The notes beneath the pieces are model-generated. The model had not been told where the DNA came from and made no database searches. It saw only the letters and a list, made by a program, of their open reading frames with translations. 64,000 nucleotides of DNA from Shewanella acanthi (GTDB taxonomy: Bacteria > Pseudomonadota > Gammaproteobacteria > Enterobacterales > Shewanellaceae). The translations under genes were made by a program, and so were the position numbers. The DNA is taken from NCBI RefSeq assembly GCF_019457475.1, contig NZ_CP080413.1, positions 744,001-808,000 of the forward strand, written 5' to 3'. This document shows, in pieces, positions 19,406 through 29,179 of the stretch (position 1 is its first letter; the number at the start of each line of letters is the position of its first letter).

Positions 19406-21322
19406 ATGAGCCAGCCTGAAATTTACACCCCTGAGAAACTTTCTCACGTTAATAACCGCTTAGAGTTGTTAGCGCCCGCTAAAAATGCTGACTATGGTAT
19501 CGAAGCCATTCGTCACGGCGCCGATGCGGTTTACATCGGAGGTCCTGCATTCGGGGCTCGGGCAACGGCGGGTAACAGCGTGGAAGATATTGCCCGTCTG
19601 TGTACTTTCGCTCACAAGTATCATGCTCAAGTGTTTGTTGCCATTAACACAATTTTGATGGATGACGAACTCGAAACCGCTGAAAAGCTGATTTGGGATG
19701 TATACAACGCCGGCGCCGATGCGCTTATCGTGCAGGACATGGGGGTGTTACAACTCAATCTGCCACCCATTGCGCTTCACGCCAGTACTCAAATGGACAA
19801 CCGTAATCCAGAGAAGGTTGCCTTCTTAGAGCAGGTAGGTTTTTCTCAGGTGGTGCTTGCCCGCGAGCTTGGCCTAAGCCAAATCCGCGAGGTTGCTGCC
19901 CATACCAATATGCAAATTGAGTTCTTTATCCACGGTGCCCTCTGTGTGGCCTACAGTGGATTATGTAACTTAAGTCATTCTTTCAGTAACCGCAGTGCAA
20001 ACCGCGGTGAATGCTCGCAAATGTGCCGTCTGCCGGGCAATCTTAAGACCCGTCAAGGCGATGTATTAGCCCAGAACGAACACTTATTGTCCTTAAAAGA
20101 CAATAACCAAACCGACAACCTCGAAGCCTTGATCGATGCTGGTGTGCGCTCCTTTAAAATTGAAGGACGTCTTAAGGATTTAAGTTACGTTAAAAACGTG
20201 ACCGCCCACTATCGTCAAAAGCTCGATGCCATTATGGCGCGCCGCCCTGAATTTGTGGCTTCATCCCATGGACGCACTGAGCATACCTTCGTTCCGGATC
20301 CGGAAAAAACCTTTAACCGTGGCAGCACCGATTACTTCGTTAATGAGCGTAGCCAAGGGATTAAAGACTTCCGCTCGCCAAAATACATCGGCCAAGACGT
20401 AGGTAAAGTAGTTGCCATCGGTAAGGACTTTATTCAGGTCAGTTCGACCCACGAATTTAATAACGGTGACGGTTTAGCCTACTTCCCGCCAAATTATGCG
20501 ATGGCAAAACAGTCCGACGATAAACTGCAAGGCTTACGAGTTAACCGCGCCGAAGGCCATAAGCTGCATGTATTGCAGGTGCCAAAGGATTTACGGGTTG
20601 GTATGACCTTGTATCGCAACCACAACCAAGCATTCGAAGCGCTGCTGTCGAAGGAATCAGCTAAACGCATTATCGGCGTCGATATGCGTTTAACCGACAC
20701 CGCTGCGGGTGTGGCGTTAACTATGACGGATGTGTACGGCCTAAGTGCGACCGTTGAGCTTGAGGTCGAAAAGACTCCCGCGACCGATAGTGAAAAAAGC
20801 TTGCAAACCATTCGTACCCAATTATCGAAACTGGGCAGCACTGACTTTACCGCGCGCAAAATCAGTATCGAAACCGCCCAGCCTTGGTTCCTGCCAGCAT
20901 CTGTGCTTAACGGCCTTCGCCGTGACGCAGTGGCGGCCTTAGAGTTTGCCCGTGTTGAAGGTTATCAACGTCCTAAACCTTGGAAATATAACCAAGACGC
21001 GGTTTATCCATTCAAGCATTTAAGTTACTTAGGTAACGTAGCGAACGAGAAGGCCAAAGAGTTTTACCAGCGCCACGGTGTGATTGAAATTCAGGATACC
21101 TACGAGAAAAACGGCGTAACTGAAGACGTGCCGTTAATGATCACTAAGCACTGCCTGAGATTTAACTTCAATCTGTGTCCTAAGGAAGTGCCGGGCATTA
21201 AGGCCGATCCTATGGTGCTTGAAATCGGTAACGATGTACTTAAGCTGGTCTTCGACTGTCCAAAATGCGAGATGATGGTCGTGGGTGAAAACCGTCAGGT
21301 TCGCGGCCAGAAAATCGATTAA
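19406..21322 (+). CDS. rlhA: 23S rRNA C2501 hydroxylation protein (U32 family)
   Basis: RlhA (YdcP) is needed for 5-hydroxylation of cytidine 2501 in 23S rRNA. The 638-residue length fits RlhA rather than the shorter TrhP/YegQ. The N-terminal U32 peptidase-like barrel shows ELLAPAKNADYGIEAIRHGA, and the conserved cysteine cluster lies in HGALCVAYSGLC and RGECSQMCR near residues 175-208. The C-terminal region with ITKHCLRFNFNLCPK and a final CPKCEM supplies further paired cysteines. It stands alone with its own terminator. Confidence 0.92.
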   Translation: MSQPEIYTPEKLSHVNNRLELLAPAKNADYGIEAIRHGADAVYIGGPAFGARATAGNSVEDIARLCTFAHKYHAQVFVAINTILMDDELETAEKLIWDVYNAGADALIVQDMGVLQLNLPPIALHASTQMDNRNPEKVAFLEQVGFSQVVLARELGLSQIREVAAHTNMQIEFFIHGALCVAYSGLCNLSHSFSNRSANRGECSQMCRLPGNLKTRQGDVLAQNEHLLSLKDNNQTDNLEALIDAGVRSFKIEGRLKDLSYVKNVTAHYRQKLDAIMARRPEFVASSHGRTEHTFVPDPEKTFNRGSTDYFVNERSQGIKDFRSPKYIGQDVGKVVAIGKDFIQVSSTHEFNNGDGLAYFPPNYAMAKQSDDKLQGLRVNRAEGHKLHVLQVPKDLRVGMTLYRNHNQAFEALLSKESAKRIIGVDMRLTDTAAGVALTMTDVYGLSATVELEVEKTPATDSEKSLQTIRTQLSKLGSTDFTARKISIETAQPWFLPASVLNGLRRDAVAALEFARVEGYQRPKPWKYNQDAVYPFKHLSYLGNVANEKAKEFYQRHGVIEIQDTYEKNGVTEDVPLMITKHCLRFNFNLCPKEVPGIKADPMVLEIGNDVLKLVFDCPKCEMMVVGENRQVRGQKID

Positions 21323-21343
21323 GTTATTTGTTTTTTCGATTAT

Positions 21344-21371
21344 GGGGAGCAGGGCTTAGGCTTTGCTCCCC
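21344..21371 (+). terminator. Rho-independent terminator after rlhA
   Basis: An 8-bp stem GGGGAGCA with its complement TGCTCCCC, closing a 12-base loop, is followed by six T residues. Confidence 0.8.
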
Positions 21372-21508
21372 TTTTTTATTGGCCAGTTTGCTCAAGCATA
21401 CTTATTACTTAAAGGACTTGCTGCCTAAAGGACTTGTTGCGTAAAGACGGGCGAGCCGCTATTTTAGGGCGAATTTTCGCAAAGGGATTTACCTGAGGTT
21501 TATAAAAA

Positions 21509-21883
21509 ATGGGATTATTAGACGGTTTACTGGGTAATGCTTCAGAGGTGGATTTACAGGAGCTTGCCGAAGAGCTGCGCCCGATTATGGGCGTGCAGGA
21601 AGAATTGAAACTTGCCTATAAAGTGATTCGCGATTTATTTGTCTTTACCAATAAGCGCCTCATTCTTATCGATAAACAGGGCTTAACAGGTAAGAAGGTG
21701 AGTTACCATTCAGTGCCATTTAAATCCATCACCCATTTTGAGGTGGAAACCACGGGGCATTTTGATATGGATACCGAACTCAAGATTTGGATCTCGGGTC
21801 AAAGTGAGCCGCTTGTTAAAGAACTTAAGCGCGGCACCGATGTGGTCGGAATTCAAAAAACGATCGCGACTTTTGCGCTTTAG
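21509..21883 (+). CDS. Bacterial PH-domain protein
   Basis: This 124-residue protein matches the bacterial PH (bPH_1) family: beta-rich, no membrane segment, with VFTNKRLILIDKQGLTGKK near residue 48 as the typical strand-turn block. The N-terminal MGLLDGLLGNASEVD is also typical of these small proteins. The function is unknown. It stands alone with TGAGGT as ribosome site and about 135 bases before the next gene. Confidence 0.8.
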   Translation: MGLLDGLLGNASEVDLQELAEELRPIMGVQEELKLAYKVIRDLFVFTNKRLILIDKQGLTGKKVSYHSVPFKSITHFEVETTGHFDMDTELKIWISGQSEPLVKELKRGTDVVGIQKTIATFAL

Positions 21884-22017
21884 CCTTTTATGTTGAATGG
21901 GCTATTGCAGAAAGGCCGCCGTTGCAGGCAATAGCGGCCAGTATATGTCAGCGTCACAAAGGCGTGATCTAGCAAAGCATCAACTCAGCATCAGCTAAGG
22001 ATGATTAGGGAGCCATT

Positions 22018-22410
22018 ATGGTTAGCAATTTTTTTAGCGAGCTGCCAAGTGATTTATCCGAAGAAGTGTTTGAGAAAATCGCTGGCAATGGTTCGGTTAA
22101 AATTGAGCGGATTATCTCAAATGGCCAATCTACGCCAGCGGGGCAATGGTACGATCAAACTCAATATGAATGGGTGATGCTGCTCAAGGGTGAGGCGACG
22201 CTGGAATTCGACTTAACTCAGTATGCGCATGCCGAAGAAGCTTCTAGCAAAAATGCGACTTGCGAAGCTGCTATTACTGGGAGTGACCTGCAGAAATTCG
22301 TGCAGCTAAAACCCGGCGATCACTTAACCATTGACCCCAATCAGAGGCATAGGGTTGCTTCGACCTCGACTGAGGGCGAAACCCTGTGGCTGGCAGTGTT
22401 TTACGATTAA
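22018..22410 (+). CDS. Small cupin-domain protein
   Basis: This 130-residue single-domain cupin has the conserved first motif around QTQYEWVMLLKGEATLEFD (near residue 46), where the usual metal-binding His pattern is largely replaced, and a second motif LKPGDHLTIDPNQRHRV near 102. A GGGAG ribosome site precedes the ATG. No substrate can be inferred, and it is convergent with the dipeptidase-like gene. Confidence 0.78.
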   Translation: MVSNFFSELPSDLSEEVFEKIAGNGSVKIERIISNGQSTPAGQWYDQTQYEWVMLLKGEATLEFDLTQYAHAEEASSKNATCEAAITGSDLQKFVQLKPGDHLTIDPNQRHRVASTSTEGETLWLAVFYD

Positions 22411-22424
22411 GTTTTTGTCTGGCA

Positions 22425-23627
22425 TTAAATCAAGACTTGGTTTAATACTCGCTGCCAATTGCCGCCCATAAATCTGTCCCTATCCGTTGCCTTAAAACGT
22501 GCCTTAGCGAGGGCATCGTCGATGCGACTCATACGCTCGATATGATTAAGCTCCGGGATAACTACATGCCTAGGTTCAGCATCGAATCCCAGTACTTTTT
22601 TGGCCCTTAAGCTATACCACCACTCCTGATATTCCTTCACCCCTTGGGCATTGTCGTTATTGAGGGCAAGCAGGTTTTCCTGACCTCGCAGGGGAAAATC
22701 ATTGGCAATGGCAACGCAATCCACCCCGCCAACTTTGGCGACGTATTCGAGCTGGCGAATATAATCATCAATGGTCGGCACGGCTTTATTGGTCAGCCAA
22801 AAACTCATCATAAACACCCCAAATACACCGCCGCTATTGGCGATAGCGCGGATCACTTCATCGGGGCTGCAGCGGGCATGGTTGACTATACCGCGCGCCG
22901 CGCCATGGCTTTGCACTATCGGAGCGCGACTGATTTTGGCGACATCGAGCGCCGTTTGTGGACTTGAGTGGCTGACATCCACCAAAATATTGCGATTGTT
23001 AAGCTTATGAATAAGCGCGCGGCCATGGTCGGTGAGCGGCAAATTAAGCCCGCCTTGGGGGTTATTATCCAGCGCCCCGCCTGCGAAGGTGTTGCCGTAG
23101 TGGTGGGTAAGTTGCAGTGCCCTTAAGCCTTGGTCGTAAAATTCATCGACTCTCGCCCATTGATTAGCATCGCTATCCTCTTCAACACAGTCTGCGCCCT
23201 GAATTTGAAAGAATACCGCAGTGCGCTGGCTTTCTTGGGCAAGTTTAATGTCGCGCCCAGAGCGTCCTTGTAACAGTATGTCGGAATTATCGCTGACACG
23301 TTTGGCGGCCTGCTTAATGCTTTCCATACAGGCTTTATAGGTGCGTTTATAGTTGAGGGTGCCATCGGCTTGGGTAAGGGTTTCTATGGCCGAAATATCA
23401 CATAAATAGGCATCGAGGCCCGATGCCAGCACATCATTGATATCCTCGGGCAGAAAGGACAGGCCATCGATATATAACCTGTGACTCCGAGTGCTGTTTG
23501 GTGAGGTCGCAGCTGAAGCATGGGCGCTAAATAAACTGGCAGTGCCTAATGTGCTAACTGCACTTAGCCCGCCAAAGGCGCCTAGCCCTTTAAGGAGTGT
23601 TCGACGATGTTGATTAACTGCCTTCAT
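22425..23627 (-). CDS. M19 dipeptidase-like protein with Tat signal, metal site incomplete
   Basis: The 400-residue protein begins with a twin-arginine signal (HRRTLLKGLG near residue 7) and a hydrophobic stretch ending near ASA, so it should be exported folded. The body follows the M19 (renal dipeptidase) pattern, with ALQLTHHYGNTFAGG near 170 and two histidines in VDVSH (about H220) and QSHGAARG (about H241). However, the N-terminal zinc motif HxD is replaced by YIDGLSF near residue 52, and the bridging Glu is Gln (FQIQG, about Gln143). It may be inactive or act on another ligand. It stands alone. Confidence 0.8.
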   Translation of the reverse strand: MKAVNQHRRTLLKGLGAFGGLSAVSTLGTASLFSAHASAATSPNSTRSHRLYIDGLSFLPEDINDVLASGLDAYLCDISAIETLTQADGTLNYKRTYKACMESIKQAAKRVSDNSDILLQGRSGRDIKLAQESQRTAVFFQIQGADCVEEDSDANQWARVDEFYDQGLRALQLTHHYGNTFAGGALDNNPQGGLNLPLTDHGRALIHKLNNRNILVDVSHSSPQTALDVAKISRAPIVQSHGAARGIVNHARCSPDEVIRAIANSGGVFGVFMMSFWLTNKAVPTIDDYIRQLEYVAKVGGVDCVAIANDFPLRGQENLLALNNDNAQGVKEYQEWWYSLRAKKVLGFDAEPRHVVIPELNHIERMSRIDDALAKARFKATDRDRFMGGNWQRVLNQVLI

Positions 23628-23750
23628 GGGCAGGGGACCTTCTACTGACTAACTTAAATGTAGTTTCTTTATACTACCTTATGCCGTAGAAGTCTTTGAT
23701 TAAATCCCCATTTATCGACTGAGTTGGGCTTTACTTAGGTAGAACTAAGC

Positions 23751-24194
23751 CTAAGCTTTGGCCTTATCTATCATGGCGTTAGCCAAGGCATTTAGGCCAT
23801 TGGTACGCGATGGGCTAAGTTGTCCCTCAAGCCCCAGTTCGGCAAAGTAGTGATTAGGATCGAAGGCTTGGATTTCGCTACTTGTCTTACCATGGCAGGC
23901 ACTAAGCAGTAAGCCGATGAGTCCTTTAACGATGCGAGCATCGCTATCGGCGAGGAAATAATGAAGGTCATCTTGCTGATAATGATAAAGCCAAGCATCG
24001 CTCTCACAGCCCAAAACCCGCGCCGATGGAGTGCGAAACTCCTCAGCTAAACTGGGCAAGGCTTTGCCTAATAACATGATTTGACGATATCTTTCCTGCC
24101 AATTACCCGCCAGTTTAAAGCGCGTGAGTAAGGCTTGGTTGTCTTCAACCTGATAGTGAAAATGGGTGCTATTGGGTTGAGATAACTGCGTCAT
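23751..24194 (-). CDS. csdE: SufE/CsdE-family sulfur acceptor
   Basis: This 147-residue protein accepts sulfur from the cysteine desulfurase encoded upstream and passes it on for Fe-S cluster or tRNA modification work. The acceptor cysteine lies in RVLGCESDAWL near residue 64. It lies 78 bases downstream of the desulfurase gene on the same strand, the csdA-csdE arrangement. AGGAT lies before the ATG. Confidence 0.9.
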   Translation of the reverse strand: MTQLSQPNSTHFHYQVEDNQALLTRFKLAGNWQERYRQIMLLGKALPSLAEEFRTPSARVLGCESDAWLYHYQQDDLHYFLADSDARIVKGLIGLLLSACHGKTSSEIQAFDPNHYFAELGLEGQLSPSRTNGLNALANAMIDKAKA

Positions 24195-24272
24195 AGTGGA
24201 TCCTATTTTTTGCGAAAAATTTTATGGATGACTTTAGCGAATAAGTTTGGAGATAACTAACTGTTGCTGCGG

Positions 24273-25589
24273 CTATCCGAGCAGCAACTCTTTAACAGCC
24301 CCAAGCGCCGCAATAAAACGGTCAATATCATCCTTGTTGGTATAAATTCCGATGGATGCACGGCAGCAGCCCTTAAGCTTTAGGCTTTGCATCAGCGGCA
24401 TGGCGCAGTGATGACCACAGCGCACCGCAACGCCCTGTTGATCCAGTAAAATCCCCACATCCTGATGATGCTCGTCACCTAAGTTAAAGGCGACGGCGCC
24501 CACATTGTCGCTATGGGCGGCATAGAGCTTTACATCCCCAAGGCTTTTTAGCTGGTCTTGCAGATACTGTAGAAGCTTAGCCTCATGGGCCCTCACCTCT
24601 GGAGTGAGAGTTGTTTGTAAGAAATCAATGGCAGCACCTAGACCAATCACCTCGCTAATAGGTGGTGTGCCCGCTTCGAGGCGATTGGGTAAACTGCCAA
24701 ACTCGGTGCCATCAAAGCTGACACTTTTAATCATCTCACCACCGGTGAGCAGCGGCACTAGGGTGTCTACTATTTCATAGCGGCCATAGAGTACGCCAAC
24801 ACCCGTTGGGCCATACATCTTATGCCCTGAAAACACATAGAAATCACAACCGATTTCTGCGACATCCACATTTAAGTGAGCTACTGCCTGGGCGCCATCG
24901 ACAAGCGTTATGGCACCACTCGCTTTGGCCGCGTTAACTAAATCTACAACCGGGTTTAAGGTACCGAGTGCATTAGAGACATGGCACAGGGCAACGACCT
25001 TAGGTTTTAGCGCTAGTAGGGCTTGGTACACATCGAGATCGAGCCGACCTTCCTGAGTTAAGGGAATTGGCTTGATCACGGCGCCAGTGCGTTTGGCAAG
25101 TTCCTGCCAGGGCACAATATTAGCGTGATGGGCGGCGGTATCGATTAGGATGATATCGCCAGATGTTAAAGCGGGTGTCAGCCCAAAGGCGACGAGATTA
25201 ATGGACTCAGTCGTGCCATGGGTAAAGATAATCTCTTCGCGGCGACTGGCATTAATGAATTGTTTAAGCCTGTCGCGCACCTTTTCGTAATTTAGGGTTG
25301 ATCGTGCCGATAACTGGTGGGCTGCGCGGTGTACGTTGGCATTATCCAGCGCGTAATAGTGCGCCATCGCGTCTAAAACTTGCTGCGGTTTTTGGCTGGT
25401 GGCCGCAGTATCTAAATAACATAGTGGATAGCCATCAAGCTCTTGATTAAGCGTTGGGAATTGCGCTCTTATTTCATTATGCCAGCCATGCTCAGCCTCA
25501 ACGTTATCCGCCTTAGCTGTGGATTGCAGCACTGTTTCAGTATCTGTAGATGAGGTTGTGGAGGTTGTTGATGAAACGCTATGAGTCAT
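24273..25589 (-). CDS. csdA: Cysteine desulfurase CsdA/SufS type (class V aminotransferase)
   Basis: This PLP enzyme removes sulfur from cysteine and hands it to the CsdE/SufE partner. The PLP lysine lies in FSGHKMYGPTGVG and the catalytic cysteine in AVRCGHHCAMPLM near residue 389, the group II pattern. At 438 residues it is about 35 longer than E. coli CsdA (401). The extra part is a Ser/Thr-rich N terminus (residues 2-30) before the first conserved block. No good ribosome site precedes the ATG, so a later non-ATG start is possible. Confidence 0.9.
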   Translation of the reverse strand: MTHSVSSTTSTTSSTDTETVLQSTAKADNVEAEHGWHNEIRAQFPTLNQELDGYPLCYLDTAATSQKPQQVLDAMAHYYALDNANVHRAAHQLSARSTLNYEKVRDRLKQFINASRREEIIFTHGTTESINLVAFGLTPALTSGDIILIDTAAHHANIVPWQELAKRTGAVIKPIPLTQEGRLDLDVYQALLALKPKVVALCHVSNALGTLNPVVDLVNAAKASGAITLVDGAQAVAHLNVDVAEIGCDFYVFSGHKMYGPTGVGVLYGRYEIVDTLVPLLTGGEMIKSVSFDGTEFGSLPNRLEAGTPPISEVIGLGAAIDFLQTTLTPEVRAHEAKLLQYLQDQLKSLGDVKLYAAHSDNVGAVAFNLGDEHHQDVGILLDQQGVAVRCGHHCAMPLMQSLKLKGCCRASIGIYTNKDDIDRFIAALGAVKELLLG

Positions 25590-25974
25590 TTTGGGCTTAA
25601 CACTATGAAAAAGGCTTGAAGATCTTCAATGATCTCCCGAATGAATGCAAGTTTTCGCGGGTATTTTGGCCTATCTAGTCGTATTTAGATTTGTGAACAT
25701 CCCACTTTAATGGGTATTAAATTGTGCGTATCTTAATATCTTGGCGTGATTCAGGAATAAATAAGTCAATTGTTGCTAAGATGACTGTTAACTTTTTTAT
25801 CATGGGGTAAAATTAGTAAACCTCCTCAATAGGTTGCGAGAATCAAAACGATAAATTGCGACTGGTCGTGGGACAAAACTAGGTGCTGAGTTTCGATAAT
25901 TACCTTCTAAACTCTCAGTCTTTTGCGCAAATACAAGATATAGCCAGAGTCATAGTAAGCGGCAAAGCAGGTGG
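25590..25974. other. Divergent intergenic region between csdA and the DUF3626 gene
   Basis: This AT-rich region of 385 bases should hold both divergent promoters. I see no hairpin terminator, operator or RNA gene that I can name. Confidence 0.4.
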
Positions 25975-27024
25975 ATGATGATAGCACTACAGCATATTGA
26001 ACGCCTTGCAAAGGGGCGAACTGAACAGGCCATCGCTGTGATTAGAAATGTGCAGCAGATGTCCAATATTCCTAAGGAAGAGATGCAGTTAGCCCTCAAA
26101 CAGCTGTTAGAGTGCGGAAGAATTGCGCTGCATTTTCATCCTGACCGAATCGATAGTCGTGGCTTAACCGTGGCCGAAGGTCTACTGCGTGATGGCCAAT
26201 ACCGCAGTCAATTCGAAACCCATATTTCAAACGGTCAGTTATCCCCCGAACTCGGTGGTCCAAGGGATCACTGGGAAAATCAACTCTTTGGTGATGCTTA
26301 TCAGGGGACTAAATCTCGCCCTAAATACGGGGCACTCGATTTAAGCATGTGGCAGGATGGTCCTGCCCCCCGTTTTGGTAGCTGTTATTTTCTTACCCAT
26401 TCACAGGTTTTAGCCCGCTCGACTTTTACTTATCTTGATTCTTACCGTAATCCTAAAGAGAAGGGCACGTTAGCCTGCTTTGAGGATATTCTGGCGGCGC
26501 TATTAACCGAGAGTTTTGAGCGTCATTATGCTTTAGGTAAGGCAGATTTTAAGCCGCTTCATATCATTCATTACCTTGGCCATCAGTTAAGTTCTTCCTT
26601 ACTTGCTCGTTTTGAGCGGCCGATGTCGACCAACCTTGATCATTATATTGAGGCGCAGATCCACGGTGATGTGTCCCTCGCCGATGATATTGCAATGCTG
26701 GTGGTCGATCCTAGTTATCGGGGGACAGATATTTGCGCCACGCTCAATCAACTCTGCGATAAATATGAGATTGAGCTTCAGTACCACGCGGGTTTTAGCC
26801 TGCATACGGCGCAAATTCCCAGTGATTTTCGCGGGCCGACCATGCCGTCTTTAGCCAGTCGCATCGCCATCGATGAATATATTGATGCCTATACCCTTGG
26901 TGTTGCTTCGCAGGATTTATACCAGGCGCCGCAGCACTGGCGAGACAGAGGCAGTCGTATTCAGGTTGCCCATGAGCTTAAGTTACTCTGGCATGTGCTG
27001 GTGAAATACGGTGCTAAAGCTTAA
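25975..27024 (+). CDS. DUF3626-family protein
   Basis: This 349-residue soluble protein matches the DUF3626 family. Landmarks are IALHFHPDRIDSRGLTVAEG near residue 50, PKYGALDLS near 117, FGSCYFLTHSQVLARSTFTYLD split between about 132 and 153, and a late conserved Glu-rich helix. The order of a conserved Tyr/Gly block, a Ser-Thr-Phe strand and later acidic residues recalls ADP-ribosyltransferase folds, but I cannot show this by eye. AGGTGG abuts the double ATG at 25975 and 25978. It is single and divergent from csdA. Confidence 0.65.
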   Translation: MMIALQHIERLAKGRTEQAIAVIRNVQQMSNIPKEEMQLALKQLLECGRIALHFHPDRIDSRGLTVAEGLLRDGQYRSQFETHISNGQLSPELGGPRDHWENQLFGDAYQGTKSRPKYGALDLSMWQDGPAPRFGSCYFLTHSQVLARSTFTYLDSYRNPKEKGTLACFEDILAALLTESFERHYALGKADFKPLHIIHYLGHQLSSSLLARFERPMSTNLDHYIEAQIHGDVSLADDIAMLVVDPSYRGTDICATLNQLCDKYEIELQYHAGFSLHTAQIPSDFRGPTMPSLASRIAIDEYIDAYTLGVASQDLYQAPQHWRDRGSRIQVAHELKLLWHVLVKYGAKA

Positions 27025-27082
27025 TGGGCTTTAGCTCCTCTATGAGGTATCTGAGTATTTGCCTTAAACGGGCATGAATATG

Positions 27083-27096
27083 TTGATCTTTATCTC
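27083..27096 (+). promoter_or_regulatory. Possible FNR/EtrA-like site upstream of cydD
   Basis: TTGATCTTTATCTC matches 8 of the 10 defined bases of the FNR consensus TTGAT-N4-ATCAA and lies about 165 bases before cydD. Oxygen control of cydDC would make sense, but the right half-site is weak. Confidence 0.3.
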
Positions 27097-27259
27097 GTTT
27101 TTGTGAGTCGCATAGCAAATGTTTCTCACAGGATTTCATCTATTTGCTTGGCCTGCGATACTGGGTCCCTATCGCACCTTTTGGCAGCTGACAAGCCCCT
27201 CGTTGTGCTTGTGATGACTCAAGGATTTTGCATACGATCCGCGCATTCGATGGAGCAAC

Positions 27260-29179
27260 ATGGATAAGTCGTTAGAAAAATCCCTGCTGGTTTGGCTTAA
27301 ATCGCAAAAAAAAGCCTGTGGTCCTTACCTTAATCTCTCTGTTTTTTGTGGCCTGTTAAGCGCTGTAGCACTGATTGCCCAAGCATATTTTATCGCCAGC
27401 ATTCTAGATAATGTGATTATTTCTAGTCAGTTAATTCCTGCCCTAGGTACCGCTCCGGCCTCTTTTAGTGTTAATCAACTGCTCCCACAATTACTCGCTC
27501 TTATCGGGTTGATGCTACTGCGCTCATTCCTAGCTTATGTCCGTGAGCGTGCCAGTTTTACGGCGGGTAAGCTTCTAAGGCAACAAATTCGACATCAGGT
27601 CACAGACAAATTAACCAAGCTTGGGCCTGCATTTATCAAGGGCAAGCCAGCGGGAAGCTGGGCGAGCATAGTGTTAGAGCAAGTTGATGATCTGCAAGAT
27701 TTTTACGCGAGATATTTGCCGCAAATGATTTTGGCTGCTGCTATTCCCTTATTGATCCTTGGCGTCGTGTTCCCGATGAACTGGGCGGCGGGGCTGATAT
27801 TGCTGCTCACGGCGCCGCTTATCCCACTGTTTATGGCGTTAGTGGGGATGGGCGCCGCCGATGCAAACCGCAAAAACTTCGATGCGTTAGCCAAATTAAG
27901 CGGCCATTTTATGGATAGGCTAAAGGGGCTTGCGACCTTAAAGCTGTTCTTCCGTGGTGAAGCTGAATTGCAGAATATTGCCAGCGCATCGGAGGAGTTT
28001 CGAAGCCGCACTATGGCGGTACTGCGAATGGCATTTTTAAGCTCGGCGGTGCTGGAGTTTTTTGCTGCAGTATCGATTGCTGTACTCGCGGTTTACTTTG
28101 GTTTCAGTTACTTAGGCCACCTTGATTTTGGTTACTACGGCGAGCACGCCTTTATTGGCCCCAATGCCAATGAGGGGCTGCCCTTTAGTCTCTTTATCGG
28201 GTTGTTTATCTTAATTCTCGCGCCCGAGTTTTATCAGCCGCTGCGGGATATGGGCACCCATTACCATGCTAAGGCGCAGGCTATTGGAGCGGCTGAAGCT
28301 TTGATGACCCTATTAGCGCACCCAGAGCCGAATCTTCAAGGTCGTGAATGCATTGATGGCGTTGAAAGTATCAAAGCGGAAAACCTTGTGGTGCTCAGCA
28401 TTGATGGTGAGCGACTTTTAGGGCCGATTAGTTTTAGCCTAAATCAAGGCGAGCACTTAGCCTTAGTGGGCCCTAGCGGTGCGGGTAAAACCAGTTTGCT
28501 CAATGCGTTATTAGGATTCTTACCCTATGAAGGATGCTTAAAAATCAATGGCGTTGAGCTTTCAAGTTTAGATTTATCGCGGTGGCGTAAACACTTAGCT
28601 TGGCTTGGGCAGGAGCCGCAATTATTCCATGGCACAGTGCGCAGCAATATCAGCCTCGCCAATCCTGAACTTGCCGATGAAGCAATTTGGGCGCTTTTGG
28701 AAAAGGCGCATATCAAGGATTTCGTCATAGCTCATCCCTTGGGGTTAGATGCCGATGTCGGTGAACAAGCATCGCAGCTTTCAGTGGGGCAGGCTCAGCG
28801 CCTCGCCTTAGCTCGAGCGCTTGGGCAAGGGGCTGAACTTTTTATCCTCGATGAGCCTACCGCGAGTCTCGATAATGTCAGTGAGCAGCTCTTAAGCAGC
28901 AGTTTAGATGAGGCTATGGCGGGTAAGATGGCCATTGTGGTCACCCACAGATTAGATACCCTGAACCAGATGGATAGTATTTTAGTGCTTGAGCAAGGGG
29001 AGATAGTTCAGCAAGGTAAATTCGCCGAGCTTGCTGCATCGCAAGGCTTATTCCTCAATATGCTGCACGACCATGCCGATTCGATTAGCGATGTCTCATT
29101 GGACGTTGAATCGAGTGATGCAATAGCTACAGAGCCACAGCTACAGACACAAAACAACGCGCAAGGAGAGGCAAAATGA
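27260..29179 (+). CDS. cydD: Cysteine/glutathione exporter subunit CydD
   Basis: CydD and CydC form a heterodimeric ABC exporter that moves cysteine and glutathione to the periplasm and is needed for cytochrome bd assembly. The 639 residues have six membrane helices in the first 310 and a C-terminal ATPase with GPSGAGKTS near residue 411, LSVGQAQRL and FILDEPTASLD. About 40 residues of low-complexity acidic tail extend beyond the usual length (E. coli 588). The stop overlaps cydC (ATGA). Confidence 0.95.
   Translation: MDKSLEKSLLVWLKSQKKACGPYLNLSVFCGLLSAVALIAQAYFIASILDNVIISSQLIPALGTAPASFSVNQLLPQLLALIGLMLLRSFLAYVRERASFTAGKLLRQQIRHQVTDKLTKLGPAFIKGKPAGSWASIVLEQVDDLQDFYARYLPQMILAAAIPLLILGVVFPMNWAAGLILLLTAPLIPLFMALVGMGAADANRKNFDALAKLSGHFMDRLKGLATLKLFFRGEAELQNIASASEEFRSRTMAVLRMAFLSSAVLEFFAAVSIAVLAVYFGFSYLGHLDFGYYGEHAFIGPNANEGLPFSLFIGLFILILAPEFYQPLRDMGTHYHAKAQAIGAAEALMTLLAHPEPNLQGRECIDGVESIKAENLVVLSIDGERLLGPISFSLNQGEHLALVGPSGAGKTSLLNALLGFLPYEGCLKINGVELSSLDLSRWRKHLAWLGQEPQLFHGTVRSNISLANPELADEAIWALLEKAHIKDFVIAHPLGLDADVGEQASQLSVGQAQRLALARALGQGAELFILDEPTASLDNVSEQLLSSSLDEAMAGKMAIVVTHRLDTLNQMDSILVLEQGEIVQQGKFAELAASQGLFLNMLHDHADSISDVSLDVESSDAIATEPQLQTQNNAQGEAK

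Noticed and set aside
21900..21945. Hairpin after the PH-domain gene
   Set aside because: GGCCGC/GCGGCC arms and overlapping alternatives exist, but no T-run follows and several pairings compete.
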